Source: CADEED01 sp035995425 (GTDB lineage: Bacteria > Pseudomonadota > Gammaproteobacteria > Steroidobacterales > Steroidobacteraceae). Taken from it: a stretch of 12,053 nucleotides of DNA. Shown here piece by piece: positions 1 through 6,766 of this stretch (position 1 is the stretch's first letter; every line of letters starts with the position of its first letter). The stretch spans positions 1 to 12,053 of the forward strand of contig DASYKM010000225.1 in NCBI GenBank assembly GCA_035995425.1. The letters are read 5' to 3'. The translations under genes were made by a program, and so were the position numbers. The notes below the pieces were generated by a model. It did not search any database and was not told the DNA's origin. It worked only from the letters and a program-made list of their open reading frames with translations.

Positions 1-383
1 TGCTGATGGACCTGTCGCTGAACATCCGGGCGCTGGTCTCGCAGCGCCTCGTGCCGCGCGAAGCCGGTGCGGGCCGAATCGCCGCCATGGAAATCATGCT
101 GAATTCGCCGCTGATCCAGGACCTGATCTTCAAGGGCAAGGTCCAGGAAATCAAAGACGTCATGGCGCGCTCCAATCGCATCGGCATGAAGACTTTCGAC
201 CAGGCGCTGTACGACCTGTACGAAGCGGGCTTCATTTCCTACGAAGACGCGCTGCGCAACGCCGACTCCAAGAACGAGCTGCGCCTCAGAATCAAGCTAG
301 AAAGCAAGCGCGAGGTAAAGAACCTCGACGACGGCGGCACGCTGTCGATGGTCGACGAAGAACAACAGGGCCGTTCGTTCTAG
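1..383 (+). CDS. pilU: PilU-type type IV pilus motor ATPase, C-terminal part (5' end outside window)
   Basis: Only the last 126 residues are present (frame opening at base 3); the ATPase core with Walker A and B lies upstream. The family is hexameric cytoplasmic retraction ATPases that work with PilT at the base of type IVa pili. The visible part opens with MDLSLNIRALVSQRL, matching the PilU form of this helix (in PilT the region ends in SQTLI), and continues with FDQALYDLYEAGFISYEDAL and NADSKNELRLRIKL. It ends in an acidic tail of about 25 residues, finishing EEQQGRSF. P. aeruginosa PilU has a comparable acidic tail and PilT does not, so I call PilU and not PilT. The stop is at 381-383. A second ATPase gene begins 28 bp downstream, so the two are probably co-transcribed. 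pilT is expected just upstream but cannot be seen. Confidence 0.9.
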   Translation, partial: LMDLSLNIRALVSQRLVPREAGAGRIAAMEIMLNSPLIQDLIFKGKVQEIKDVMARSNRIGMKTFDQALYDLYEAGFISYEDALRNADSKNELRLRIKLESKREVKNLDDGGTLSMVDEEQQGRSF

Positions 384-411
384 ATCGACGAAGATTCAAT
401 ACAGGACGGAC

Positions 412-1539
412 ATGCCAGCTGTGAACGAAAAGTTCGTGGAAACCATTGAGGTCAAGGAATCTTCCGATGGCACGCCGATGGTGCTCAACACCCGGCCGCT
501 GTTCAAGCTCATGGTCGAGCGCAAGGCATCCGACCTGTTCTTCACATCGAACTCGCCGATCAAGATCAAGATCGAAGGCGCCATCCTGCCCATCAACAAG
601 CAGGTGTTGAAGCCGGAGACGGTGCGCCAGGCGGCTTACGGCCTCATGACCCCCGATCAGCTCGAGAACTTCAAGCGCGAGCTGGAAATCGACTTCGCCA
701 TTTCCGAGCCGGGACTCGGGCGCTTCCGCGTCAACGTGTTCTATCAGCGCGGATATCCGGCCATGGTGCTGCGCTACATCAGCGCCGACATGCCCAAGCT
801 CGACCAGCTCGGCCTTCCCGACATGTTCAAAGACCTGATCATGATGAAGCGCGGCCTCATCCTGATGGTCGGCGCGACCGGCTCGGGAAAATCCACTTCC
901 ATCGCGGCGATGATCAACCATCGCAACGAGACCTCCTCGGATCACATCGTCACCATCGAAGATCCGATCGAGTTTCTGCACACCAACAAGCGCTCGATCG
1001 TCAATCAGCGCGAAGTCGGCCTCGACACCAAGTCATTCGCGCGCGCCCTGCGTGGCGTGATGCGCGCGGCTCCCGACGTCATTCTCATCGGCGAAATCCG
1101 CGACCGGGAGACCATGGAGGCGGCGATCACCCTGTCCGGCACCGGACACCTGGTTCTATCCACGCTGCACGCGAACAACAGCGCCGAGACGATGGATCGC
1201 ATCATCAACATGTTCCCGCAGGATCAGCACAAGCAGATCTTCCTCGACCTGTCGCAGTACCTGAAGGCCATCCTGTCGCAGCGCCTGGTGGTGACCAAGG
1301 ACGGCAAGCGCATGGCGGCCATCGAAGTCATGTTGAACACCCCTTACATCAGCGAGCTGGTGAAGAAGGGCGACGTGAGCGCGATCAAGGAAGCCATCGT
1401 TGCCAGCTCCGAGCGCGGCGTGCAGAGCTTCGACGTGGCGCTGTTGAACCTGTACAAACAGAACCGCATCGAGCTCGAAGAAGCGCTGCTCAACGCCGAC
1501 TCGCGCTCGAACCTGGAAGCCAAGATCAACTTCGGCTGA
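412..1539 (+). CDS. Second PilU-like type IV pilus retraction ATPase (PilT/PilU family)
   Basis: This is a complete 375-residue cytoplasmic AAA-like secretion/motility ATPase, predicted to help power pilus retraction. The N-terminal PAS-like domain covers about residues 28-135 (SDLFFTSNSP at 40-49). The RecA-like core has Walker A GATGSGKS (154-161), Asp box TIEDPIE (181-187), Walker B VILIGEIRD (223-231) and His box GTGHLVLSTLHANNS (243-257), so the catalytic set looks intact. The C-terminal domain starts DLSQYLKAILSQRL, the PilU pattern, and lacks the AIRNLIRE motif of PilT. Compared with typical PilU it has about 25 extra N-terminal residues and ends right after KINFG, without the acidic tail. 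The ATG start has AGGA at 403-406, five bases upstream. It is the tail-less paralog of the preceding gene, so I leave the symbol blank. A specialised role is an inference. Confidence 0.92.
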   Translation: MPAVNEKFVETIEVKESSDGTPMVLNTRPLFKLMVERKASDLFFTSNSPIKIKIEGAILPINKQVLKPETVRQAAYGLMTPDQLENFKRELEIDFAISEPGLGRFRVNVFYQRGYPAMVLRYISADMPKLDQLGLPDMFKDLIMMKRGLILMVGATGSGKSTSIAAMINHRNETSSDHIVTIEDPIEFLHTNKRSIVNQREVGLDTKSFARALRGVMRAAPDVILIGEIRDRETMEAAITLSGTGHLVLSTLHANNSAETMDRIINMFPQDQHKQIFLDLSQYLKAILSQRLVVTKDGKRMAAIEVMLNTPYISELVKKGDVSAIKEAIVASSERGVQSFDVALLNLYKQNRIELEEALLNADSRSNLEAKINFG

Positions 1540-1543
1540 TTCG

Positions 1544-1584
1544 AAAACGCGGCAGGGCGATCTGCTCTTCCGGCCGCCGTTTTT
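1544..1584 (+). terminator. Likely intrinsic terminator after the PilU-like genes
   Basis: The left arm AAAACGCGGC (1544-1553) pairs with GCCGCCGTTTT (1573-1583) with one bulged C, leaving a loop of about 19 bases. The right arm runs into five T residues (1580-1584). It begins five bases after the stop codon at 1537-1539. The A/T ends make it readable on both strands, but no gene converges on it, so it most likely ends the pilus ATPase transcript. The long loop lowers confidence. Confidence 0.5.
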
Positions 1585-1770
1585 CCAGCCCCTAGGGCGG
1601 AAGCGGAGCTGTGCTTTTCCGCAACGCGGCTTTCGAGTGCGCAGCAGCAATCCGCTTGCCCGCGCCGAAGTCCCGCGCTCCCGCCAAACTACTTGCGTAT
1701 TTTTCCCCGGATAGCCACGCTTCGTGCCGGGCACCAAACCCCACGCATTTTTCAACCAAGGATGGTCATC

Positions 1771-2520
1771 ATGCGCAACTCAAAACAATTGGCGGCACGA
1801 ATACTGTTGGCTGCAGGCTTCGCGGCCTCGGCCGTGGTCGAAGCGGAAGATTTTCGCGTCCAGGCGCAGCTCTCGTACGACCAATTCAATTTTTCCGGAA
1901 ATTTCGCGCCGGACGCCGACGTGCTCTCGGTATCGGGAACCTATTTCTTCGCGCCGGTCCCGACGGATGGCGTGCCGGTTGGCGAGGCCGCGTATATCGC
2001 GCGCTCGAGCTTCGCGAATGTCATGGCCACACACGTGAATTTCGCTGACAACGACTTCGATACGCTCGAGGCGAACGTGGGCTATCACCTCCCGAATACG
2101 ATCTTCTTCGGCCGCGTGGGAGTCGTCCGGGCGGATATTCCCGGAGGAGGTGACGACACGAGCTGGAACGGTACGTTCGGTATCGTGCCAATTCCCCGGC
2201 TGTTCTTCGGAACCGACTTCACCGAGGACGGCTACGATCCGAACATCACCGCCCGATACGTCGGCCAGTTCAAGAATTCTCATTGGTACGGCGCCAGCGT
2301 GAGTGCCGTGGATCCGGACGGTGGTGACTCCGAAGTGGGTGTCGAGTTCGACTACTACTTCGACACCTTCAAGGTGGGCGGCGGCTTCAACACCGCCGGT
2401 GATCGCTGGACGGTGCGCGCCGAGAAAGGGCTCCCGCACGGCTTTGCTCTCCTCGGGCACGTCGACACCGACGACGGCGGCGATGGATTTGGTTTGACGC
2501 TCACCTGGCGCGACTTGTGA
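1771..2520 (+). CDS. Predicted outer-membrane beta-barrel protein, unknown function
   Basis: The product is 249 residues. A Sec signal peptide is visible: basic MRNSK, a hydrophobic stretch LAARILLAAGFAASAVV, and a likely signal-peptidase I site after VEA at residue 25. The mature chain shows alternating polar/aromatic strands split by Gly/Asp-rich turns, for example FRVQAQLSYDQFNF, VLSVSGTYFF, TIFFGRVGVV, WYGASVSAV, VGVEFDYYFDTFKVGGGF and FALLGHVD, ending GLTLTWRDL. This fits a small barrel of about 8-12 strands (porin or YfaZ-like), though the last residue is Leu and not the usual Phe. I chose ATG 1771 because AAGGA at 1758-1762 lies eight bases before it; ATG 1762 overlaps that site, and the frame also opens further upstream at 1693 without a good signal. 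No substrate can be assigned. Its 3' end overlaps the convergent peptidase gene by 20 bp. Confidence 0.75.
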   Translation: MRNSKQLAARILLAAGFAASAVVEAEDFRVQAQLSYDQFNFSGNFAPDADVLSVSGTYFFAPVPTDGVPVGEAAYIARSSFANVMATHVNFADNDFDTLEANVGYHLPNTIFFGRVGVVRADIPGGGDDTSWNGTFGIVPIPRLFFGTDFTEDGYDPNITARYVGQFKNSHWYGASVSAVDPDGGDSEVGVEFDYYFDTFKVGGGFNTAGDRWTVRAEKGLPHGFALLGHVDTDDGGDGFGLTLTWRDL

Positions 2521-3907
2521 TCCGATGAAAGGTGGGCTTCGAAAGAAGCCTGCTTTTTTCATCCTGGACTCGGACCAGGTCGCTCAATGGTCGCGCCTCG
2601 TCGAAGTCGACATCCGGCGTGAGCAGCCGCGGATCGCGCGCACCTGATGGTCGCGACAGCACGAAGCGCGGTGTCACGACGATGAGGCCGCAATGCGTCA
2701 ATGTCGTGCGGCGCGCGCCGCCGCTCTGTTCGATTCGAACGCTGCCGCGCACGCCGGCAAGCCGCCCGAAGCCGAAGTCCTGGATCACGTTGACGAACGA
2801 CACCGCCGATGAAAACGTTCCCGCACCGACGGCCACATAGAGCTGGCCGCGGAAGCGTAGCGGGTTGTCAGGCTGCGAGGGAAACCAGGTGTCGATCTCC
2901 CCATCCACGACATCGCCGACGGCTTCGTGCTTCGCCGCATCCGCGACGACCACTCGTTTGCGATATCGCGATGCCGTGCGATAGCGCTTCGTCGCGATGT
3001 AGGGCATCACACCCTCGATCCACATGACGTCGTCGCCGCCGCCGTTGTCGCGCAGATCGATGATGAGGGTTCGCGAGTGTGCGGCATGAATTTTCGAGAA
3101 AGCCTCGTGCGTGAAGTCGAGGAATTGTTGTTTGTCGGGCCAGGCGAACGAGCCGAGTGTCACGATGGCGGCGTCTTCGCCGGCGACGAATTGCAGGTGG
3201 TACTGGCGCTCGAAGTCTTTCTCGTCGGCGAGCAGCCGCGGCAATCGTGAGCTGCCGGCGATGTGTTGCACGCCGTCGCGACCGGCGATCTCGATGTCGA
3301 AGTCAGAGGGCGCGCCAAACATCTTCCAGTAGTAAAACCAGAAACGGCGCGAGACGAGATCGGCGCGGAACATGCGCGTGTCTCCGTGAGCGCGCGCCAG
3401 CATCTGTTCGCAGAGGTCGCGCGCGCTCAGGCCGTTCACCGTGCGAATCGTCGCGTCGTTGGGCGCATCGATACGGGCGCCGGGTTCCGCGCGCACGCGC
3501 AGCGAGCAGTCCGTGGTCACCTTCATTTCGTAAGGAAACAGTCGCCCGCCTGCGGCCAGATGCGCGCGCACCTCGCCGCGCCAATCGACGAAGCCGATGA
3601 AGGTATGTCCGTCCGCGAGCAGCGGATTGAGCGTTGCGAACAGCCGCCAGACCTCGTCGCGGTCGAGCGGCGGCACAGTGGCAAGGCGGACATCGAGCGC
3701 GCGCATCGCGCCCTCCAGCGCCGGCAGGTCGGCCGAGCGCGCGAGATCGGGCGGCATCTCATGCAGCGCGCGTTCGAGTTGCGATAGGTCTTCGCGAAGC
3801 TGCATGCCAGTGAACGTCGGGCCATCGGCGGATGCATTCGTGCATGCGACCATTCCGGCAACAGCGGTAAGCGCGACACGCCGGACGCTTCTTCTGTCGA
3901 TGTGCAT
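2501..3907 (-). CDS. Exported S41-family peptidase (C-terminal processing/tricorn-like)
   Basis: The product is 468 residues. The N-terminus MHIDRRSVRRVALTAVAGMV is a signal peptide. It is followed either by a lipobox-like MVAC with acylatable Cys22 or by a signal-peptidase I site after ASA at 27, so the protein is periplasmic or a lipoprotein. The C-terminal half has S41 features: the strand LIIDLRDNGGG (281-291), and GAGTFSSAVSFVNVIQDFG (361-379) supplying the predicted nucleophile Ser366 or Ser367. Residues 35-220 form an N-terminal helical region plus a domain that may be PDZ-like but is not clear by eye. I chose ATG 3907 because GGGGAAG lies seven bases upstream; the frame stays open to 4072, but that extension would bury the signal peptide. 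Substrate is unknown. The last 13 or so codons pass through the terminator hairpin of the convergent gene. It is divergent from the amidohydrolase, suggesting linked roles. Confidence 0.82.
   Translation of the reverse strand: MHIDRRSVRRVALTAVAGMVACTNASADGPTFTGMQLREDLSQLERALHEMPPDLARSADLPALEGAMRALDVRLATVPPLDRDEVWRLFATLNPLLADGHTFIGFVDWRGEVRAHLAAGGRLFPYEMKVTTDCSLRVRAEPGARIDAPNDATIRTVNGLSARDLCEQMLARAHGDTRMFRADLVSRRFWFYYWKMFGAPSDFDIEIAGRDGVQHIAGSSRLPRLLADEKDFERQYHLQFVAGEDAAIVTLGSFAWPDKQQFLDFTHEAFSKIHAAHSRTLIIDLRDNGGGDDVMWIEGVMPYIATKRYRTASRYRKRVVVADAAKHEAVGDVVDGEIDTWFPSQPDNPLRFRGQLYVAVGAGTFSSAVSFVNVIQDFGFGRLAGVRGSVRIEQSGGARRTTLTHCGLIVVTPRFVLSRPSGARDPRLLTPDVDFDEARPLSDLVRVQDEKSRLLSKPTFHRITSRAR
2524..2563 (+). 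terminator. Strong intrinsic terminator with GAAA tetraloop
   Basis: A perfect GGCTTC / GAAGCC stem (2535-2540 and 2545-2550) is capped by GAAA (2541-2544). It extends through G-U and A-T pairs and is followed by TTTTTT (2554-2559); outer arms GATGAAA (2524-2530) and TTTCATC (2557-2563) can also pair. It starts three bases after the barrel gene stop, so it ends that transcript. It lies inside the coding 3' end of the opposite-strand peptidase gene, where the T-run is too short to act well. Confidence 0.8.
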
Positions 3908-3946
3908 CGCGATACTTCCCCGACCGCTCCGCGTAAACTGCCGTGG
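3908..3946. promoter_or_regulatory. 39-bp divergent spacer between S41 peptidase and amidohydrolase genes
   Basis: Only 39 bp separate the two start codons, so the promoters must overlap each other or extend into the opposite coding regions. On the minus strand GGGGAAG gives a good ribosome site for the peptidase. On the plus strand no Shine-Dalgarno sequence precedes ATG 3947. TAAACT at 3934-3939 resembles a -10 box placed so that transcription would begin at about the ATG, which would make a leaderless mRNA. No convincing -35 box is visible. Confidence 0.35.
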
Positions 3947-5212
3947 ATGAGTGTATCGAAGGCATTGGCCCTGTTGTTCGGCGCCTTTGTGGCGACATCG
4001 CTCGTCGCGCACGCCGACGAACCGCAGATCGTCCTGATCCCCGATCGCGTCTTCGATGGTACGTCCATGCATGCTGGTTGGAAGGTCGTCATCGCCGGCG
4101 ACCGGATCATCGCCGCCGGCGCCACGGCGACGGCGGCAGTCGACGCTCGCCGCGTCGAGCTACCCGGTCAGACGCTGATGCCCGGCCTCATCGAAGGCCA
4201 TGGCCACCTGTTTCTGCATCCTTACAACGAGACGAGCTGGGACGATCAGGTGCTGCACGAATCCCTCGCGTTGCGCACGGCGCGCGCGGTGAACCACGCC
4301 CGCTCGACGTTGCTCGCGGGTTTCACGACCGAGCGCGACCTCGGCACGGAGGGCGCGGGCTACGCCGACGTCGGTCTCAAGGCCGCGATCGACCAGGGCA
4401 TCATCCTGGGGCCGCGCATGCTGGTTGCGACGCGCGCGATCGTCGCCACCGGCGCGTATGGACCGAAGGGTTTCGAGCCCGGCGTGCCCGTGCCGCAGGG
4501 TGCCGAAGAAGCGAGCGGCGCCGATCTCGTTTTCGTGGTGCGCCGGCAGATCGCGGCGGGCGCCGATGTGATCAAGCTCTACGCCGACTATCGGTGGCGG
4601 CCCGGCGAAGAAAGCCGGCCGACGTTTTCAGAAAGCGAACTGCGCGCCGCAACCGAAGCTGCCCACGACGCCGGCCGGAGCGTCGCGGTTCACGCCACCA
4701 CGGCCGAGGGCATGCGCCGCGCGATTGCCGCCGGTGTCGACACCATCGAGCATGGATACGGCGGCACGCCGGAAATCTTTCGCGAGATGCAGAAGCGCGG
4801 CATCGTGCTGTGCCCGACGCTCGCCGCGGGCGATGCGATCGCACGCTACCAGGGTTGGAACGGCGCCGATCCCGCGCCGCCCGCCGTGCAAAAGGAGCGC
4901 ACCGCATTCGCGGCCGCGCGCGCCGCAAAGGTTGCGATCTGCGCGGGCGGCGATGTCGGCGTGTTCGCGCACGGTGACAACGCCCGCGAACTGGAGCTCA
5001 TGCAGGAATCGGGGATGCCGGCGCTCGAAGTGCTCGCCGCCGCCACTTCGGTGAATGCGCGTGCGTTCCACGTCGACGGCAAAGTAGGCGCGGTTCGCGT
5101 GGGACTCCTCGCCGATCTCGTCGCCGTCGAAGGCGATCCGGGCGCCGACATTCACGCGGTCCGCAAGGTCCGCATGGTGATGAAGGGCGGCCGAGCGGTG
5201 ACCGCCCCTTAG
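3947..5212 (+). CDS. Exported metal-dependent amidohydrolase (imidazolonepropionase/prolidase-like)
   Basis: The product is 421 residues. The signal peptide MSVSKALALLFGAFVATSLVAHA is probably cleaved after AHA (residue 23), placing the enzyme in the periplasm. It belongs to the amidohydrolase superfamily, which hydrolyses C-N bonds in a TIM barrel with one or two metals. Visible ligands in order are EGHGH (His85, His87), VIKLYAD with Lys210 as the likely carbamylated bridge, VAVHATT (His249), IEHGYG (His269) and CAGGDVG (Asp336). AGFTTERDLG (124-133) is typical of the family branch annotated imidazolonepropionase or Xaa-Pro dipeptidase. The C-terminal GLLADLVAVEGDP belongs to the flanking beta-sandwich. 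The frame also opens at 3902, but that would put 15 residues ahead of the signal peptide, so 3947 is preferred. Substrate is unknown; an N-acyl or Xaa-Pro dipeptide is possible. Paired with a secreted peptidase, peptide scavenging is my inference. Confidence 0.85.
   Translation: MSVSKALALLFGAFVATSLVAHADEPQIVLIPDRVFDGTSMHAGWKVVIAGDRIIAAGATATAAVDARRVELPGQTLMPGLIEGHGHLFLHPYNETSWDDQVLHESLALRTARAVNHARSTLLAGFTTERDLGTEGAGYADVGLKAAIDQGIILGPRMLVATRAIVATGAYGPKGFEPGVPVPQGAEEASGADLVFVVRRQIAAGADVIKLYADYRWRPGEESRPTFSESELRAATEAAHDAGRSVAVHATTAEGMRRAIAAGVDTIEHGYGGTPEIFREMQKRGIVLCPTLAAGDAIARYQGWNGADPAPPAVQKERTAFAAARAAKVAICAGGDVGVFAHGDNARELELMQESGMPALEVLAAATSVNARAFHVDGKVGAVRVGLLADLVAVEGDPGADIHAVRKVRMVMKGGRAVTAP
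5184..5210. terminator. Stem-loop at the amidohydrolase/galactanase convergent junction
   Basis: GGGCGG (5185-5190) pairs perfectly with CCGCCC (5202-5207) around an 11-base loop, at the very end of the amidohydrolase gene. No clear T-run follows on either strand, so it is at best a weak or Rho-assisted terminator. The two convergent stop codons (TAG 5210-5212 and TAA at 5218-5220 complement) are only five bases apart. Confidence 0.3.
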
Positions 5213-5217
5213 GCTAG

Positions 5218-6666
5218 TTAGTTACAGGCGCTGGCGCTCACGCCGGTCCCTGTCACAGTCAGCGAATCCACGTTCGCCAAGCCGCCGCTGGTGGTCGCCA
5301 CCAATGCGATGTCATTCGCGCCCGCGCGCAGGCTTGCGGTGACCGAAGCCGAGTTCGTCCAGTTGGTCCACGCACCGGTCGCCGGCAATGCGACTGTCGA
5401 AAGTGTTGCGCCATTGAGGCGAAGACTTCCGGGGCGATTGCCGGTGGTCCCGTTCGCAAAGCGCCACTGCAGCGTGTAGTTGCCGGCCGCGGTCGCATTC
5501 ACGCGCCAGCGCACGCCGGCATTCGTGGCGTTGTTGCTGTTCGCAAACCCGGTGCCCGTATAACCCGCGTTGTTGCTGTCCACGGTGCCATCGACGCCGC
5601 AGAAGCCGGTCAGGTTTTCCTGCAACGTGACGCTGTTCGCGGGCGGTGTCGTGCCGCCCTCGATGAATGCGTCGAGCGCGATCGTGGGCCGGCCATTGGT
5701 GTTCCAGGCGCCCTTGCTGTAGCCCTGCCAGTTGTAAGCCTGCGGTTCCCAATAGAGCACGCCGAGCCCGCCCGCATTGCGTGTGCGGGAAATGAGATCC
5801 TGCAGGAATGCCTTGGACGCGGTCGGTTGATCGAAGGCCATGCCGGCCTCGACGATCATCACGCCCTTGCCGTAGCGCGAGCGCATGTCGTTCATGTTGG
5901 TTGCAGTCTGACTGTTGAGCGTCTGCCAGTTGTTAGGCTCGGGGTACAGCGACATGCCGATGATGTCCCACTTGCCGCCGTTGCTGCGCAGGCCGTCGAA
6001 GATCCAGCGGAAGAGGGAATTGTCGTAGCCGTTCGAGATGTGCACGATGACTTTCGAGGAAGGACTCACGGCCTTCACCGCGTCATAGCCGCTGTTCACC
6101 AGCCAGGCGAAGTTGCGCATGTTCACCGACGCGCGACCGTCTTCCCACAGCATCCCGTTGTTGGTCTCGTTTCCCACCTGCACCCATTCCGGAAAAATTC
6201 CGTTCGAAGCGAGGGTGTTCATGGTGTTGAAGGTGTGTTGATACACGTCCGCCATGAGCTGGTCGAAGGTATGCGTGCGCCACGCCGCGGGCTTGGTCTG
6301 CTTGCCCGGATCGGCCCACGAGTCGCTGTAGTGGAAGTCGATCATGATGCGGAAGCCGGCGTTTTTCGCGCGCAGCGCCTTCGCGACCACGTCGTTGACG
6401 CCATTCCAGCCGCCTGCGGGATTCACCCACACGCGCAGCCGGATGGCGTTCATGCCGTGGTCTTTGAGGATCTGCAGCAGGTCCTGTTGCGTGCCCGCGT
6501 CGTTGGACCAGTGATAGCCGCTGGCCTCCATCTGCGTGATCCAGCTGACGTCCGCGCCCTTGGCGAAGGTCTGCGCGGAAGCGGGCGCCGCGGATAGAAG
6601 AGTGGTTAGAAAAAGTATCGAACCGAGAATCGCTGCCGCGCGAGCGCGGCTGGTGAGCGCATCCAT
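5218..6666 (-). CDS. Secreted GH53 endo-beta-1,4-galactanase with C-terminal CBM35-like domain
   Basis: The product is 482 residues. The signal peptide is likely cleaved after ASA at 31. The glycoside hydrolase family 53 barrel covers about 34-335. It has KGADVSW (36-42), NAIRLRVWVNP (73-83), MIDFHYSDSWADPGKQTKP (108-126), acid/base Glu167 in VGNETNNGMLW and nucleophile Glu273 in IVEAGM, then WEPQAY (306-311). The family cuts beta-1,4-galactan of pectin and type I arabinogalactan. After a short TTPPAN linker, residues 345-482 look like a CBM35 carbohydrate-binding module: GYTGTGFAN, GVRWRVNATAAGNYTLQWRF, GSLRLNG and GANDIALVATT. Cys356 and Cys481 could form a disulfide closing that domain. 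The ATG has a strong AGGAGG four bases upstream. No transporter or TonB-dependent receptor gene is adjacent. It is transcribed toward the amidohydrolase gene and is probably an independent acquisition linked to plant-derived material. Confidence 0.93.
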   Translation of the reverse strand: MDALTSRARAAAILGSILFLTTLLSAAPASAQTFAKGADVSWITQMEASGYHWSNDAGTQQDLLQILKDHGMNAIRLRVWVNPAGGWNGVNDVVAKALRAKNAGFRIMIDFHYSDSWADPGKQTKPAAWRTHTFDQLMADVYQHTFNTMNTLASNGIFPEWVQVGNETNNGMLWEDGRASVNMRNFAWLVNSGYDAVKAVSPSSKVIVHISNGYDNSLFRWIFDGLRSNGGKWDIIGMSLYPEPNNWQTLNSQTATNMNDMRSRYGKGVMIVEAGMAFDQPTASKAFLQDLISRTRNAGGLGVLYWEPQAYNWQGYSKGAWNTNGRPTIALDAFIEGGTTPPANSVTLQENLTGFCGVDGTVDSNNAGYTGTGFANSNNATNAGVRWRVNATAAGNYTLQWRFANGTTGNRPGSLRLNGATLSTVALPATGAWTNWTNSASVTASLRAGANDIALVATTSGGLANVDSLTVTGTGVSASACN

Positions 6667-6670
6667 GCTT

Positions 6671-6692
6671 CCTCCTGGGTGAGTACCCTAGG
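6671..6692 (-). promoter_or_regulatory. Ribosome binding site of the galactanase gene overlapped by a leader hairpin
   Basis: Read on the minus strand, CCTAGGGT (6692-6685) can pair with ACCCAGG (6680-6674), with one bulged A and loop ACTC. The AGGAGG ribosome site occupies 6676-6671, so its first half is inside the stem. The hairpin could limit translation initiation or simply be a 5' stabilising element; no ligand-binding architecture is visible. Confidence 0.35.
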
Positions 6693-6709
6693 CCCCCTCA
6701 GGCCCAATA

Positions 6710-6718
6710 ATCATATCA
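6710..6718 (-). promoter_or_regulatory. Extended -10 promoter candidate for the galactanase gene
   Basis: On the minus strand the sequence TGATATGAT contains TATGAT, five of six matches to TATAAT, preceded by TG one base away, the extended -10 pattern. It sits in a short AT-rich island within GC-rich DNA. The -35 position 17 bases upstream (CGCAGC) does not match, which is usual for extended -10 promoters. The predicted leader of about 37 bases holds the hairpin overlapping the ribosome site. Confidence 0.4.
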
Positions 6719-6731
6719 ATAACATGGTTTG

Positions 6732-6748
6732 CGCTGCGGAGGCCAGCG
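6732..6748 (-). terminator. Weak stem-loop downstream of pyrK-like gene
   Basis: CGCTG (6732-6736) and CAGCG (6744-6748) form a five-base-pair stem with a seven-base loop, about 20 bases past the pyrK-type stop codon. There is no T-run on the minus strand, so it could be a Rho-assisted end or an RNA 3' end. It lies just upstream of the galactanase promoter candidate and is the only candidate end I see for the six-gene operon. Confidence 0.22.
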
Positions 6749-6766
6749 TCCCCCGCGAGGATCAGC

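Noticed and set aside
292..981. Long minus-strand reading frame antisense to the second PilU-like gene
   Set aside because: It lies opposite clear ATPase coding sequence, has low-complexity Arg/His/Asp-rich composition, and shows no recognisable domain; a shadow of GC-rich coding DNA.
5827..6597. 256-codon plus-strand reading frame opposite the galactanase gene
   Set aside because: The minus-strand GH53 protein with catalytic residues, signal peptide and strong ribosome site explains this DNA; the antisense frame has His/Val/Arg-rich shadow composition.
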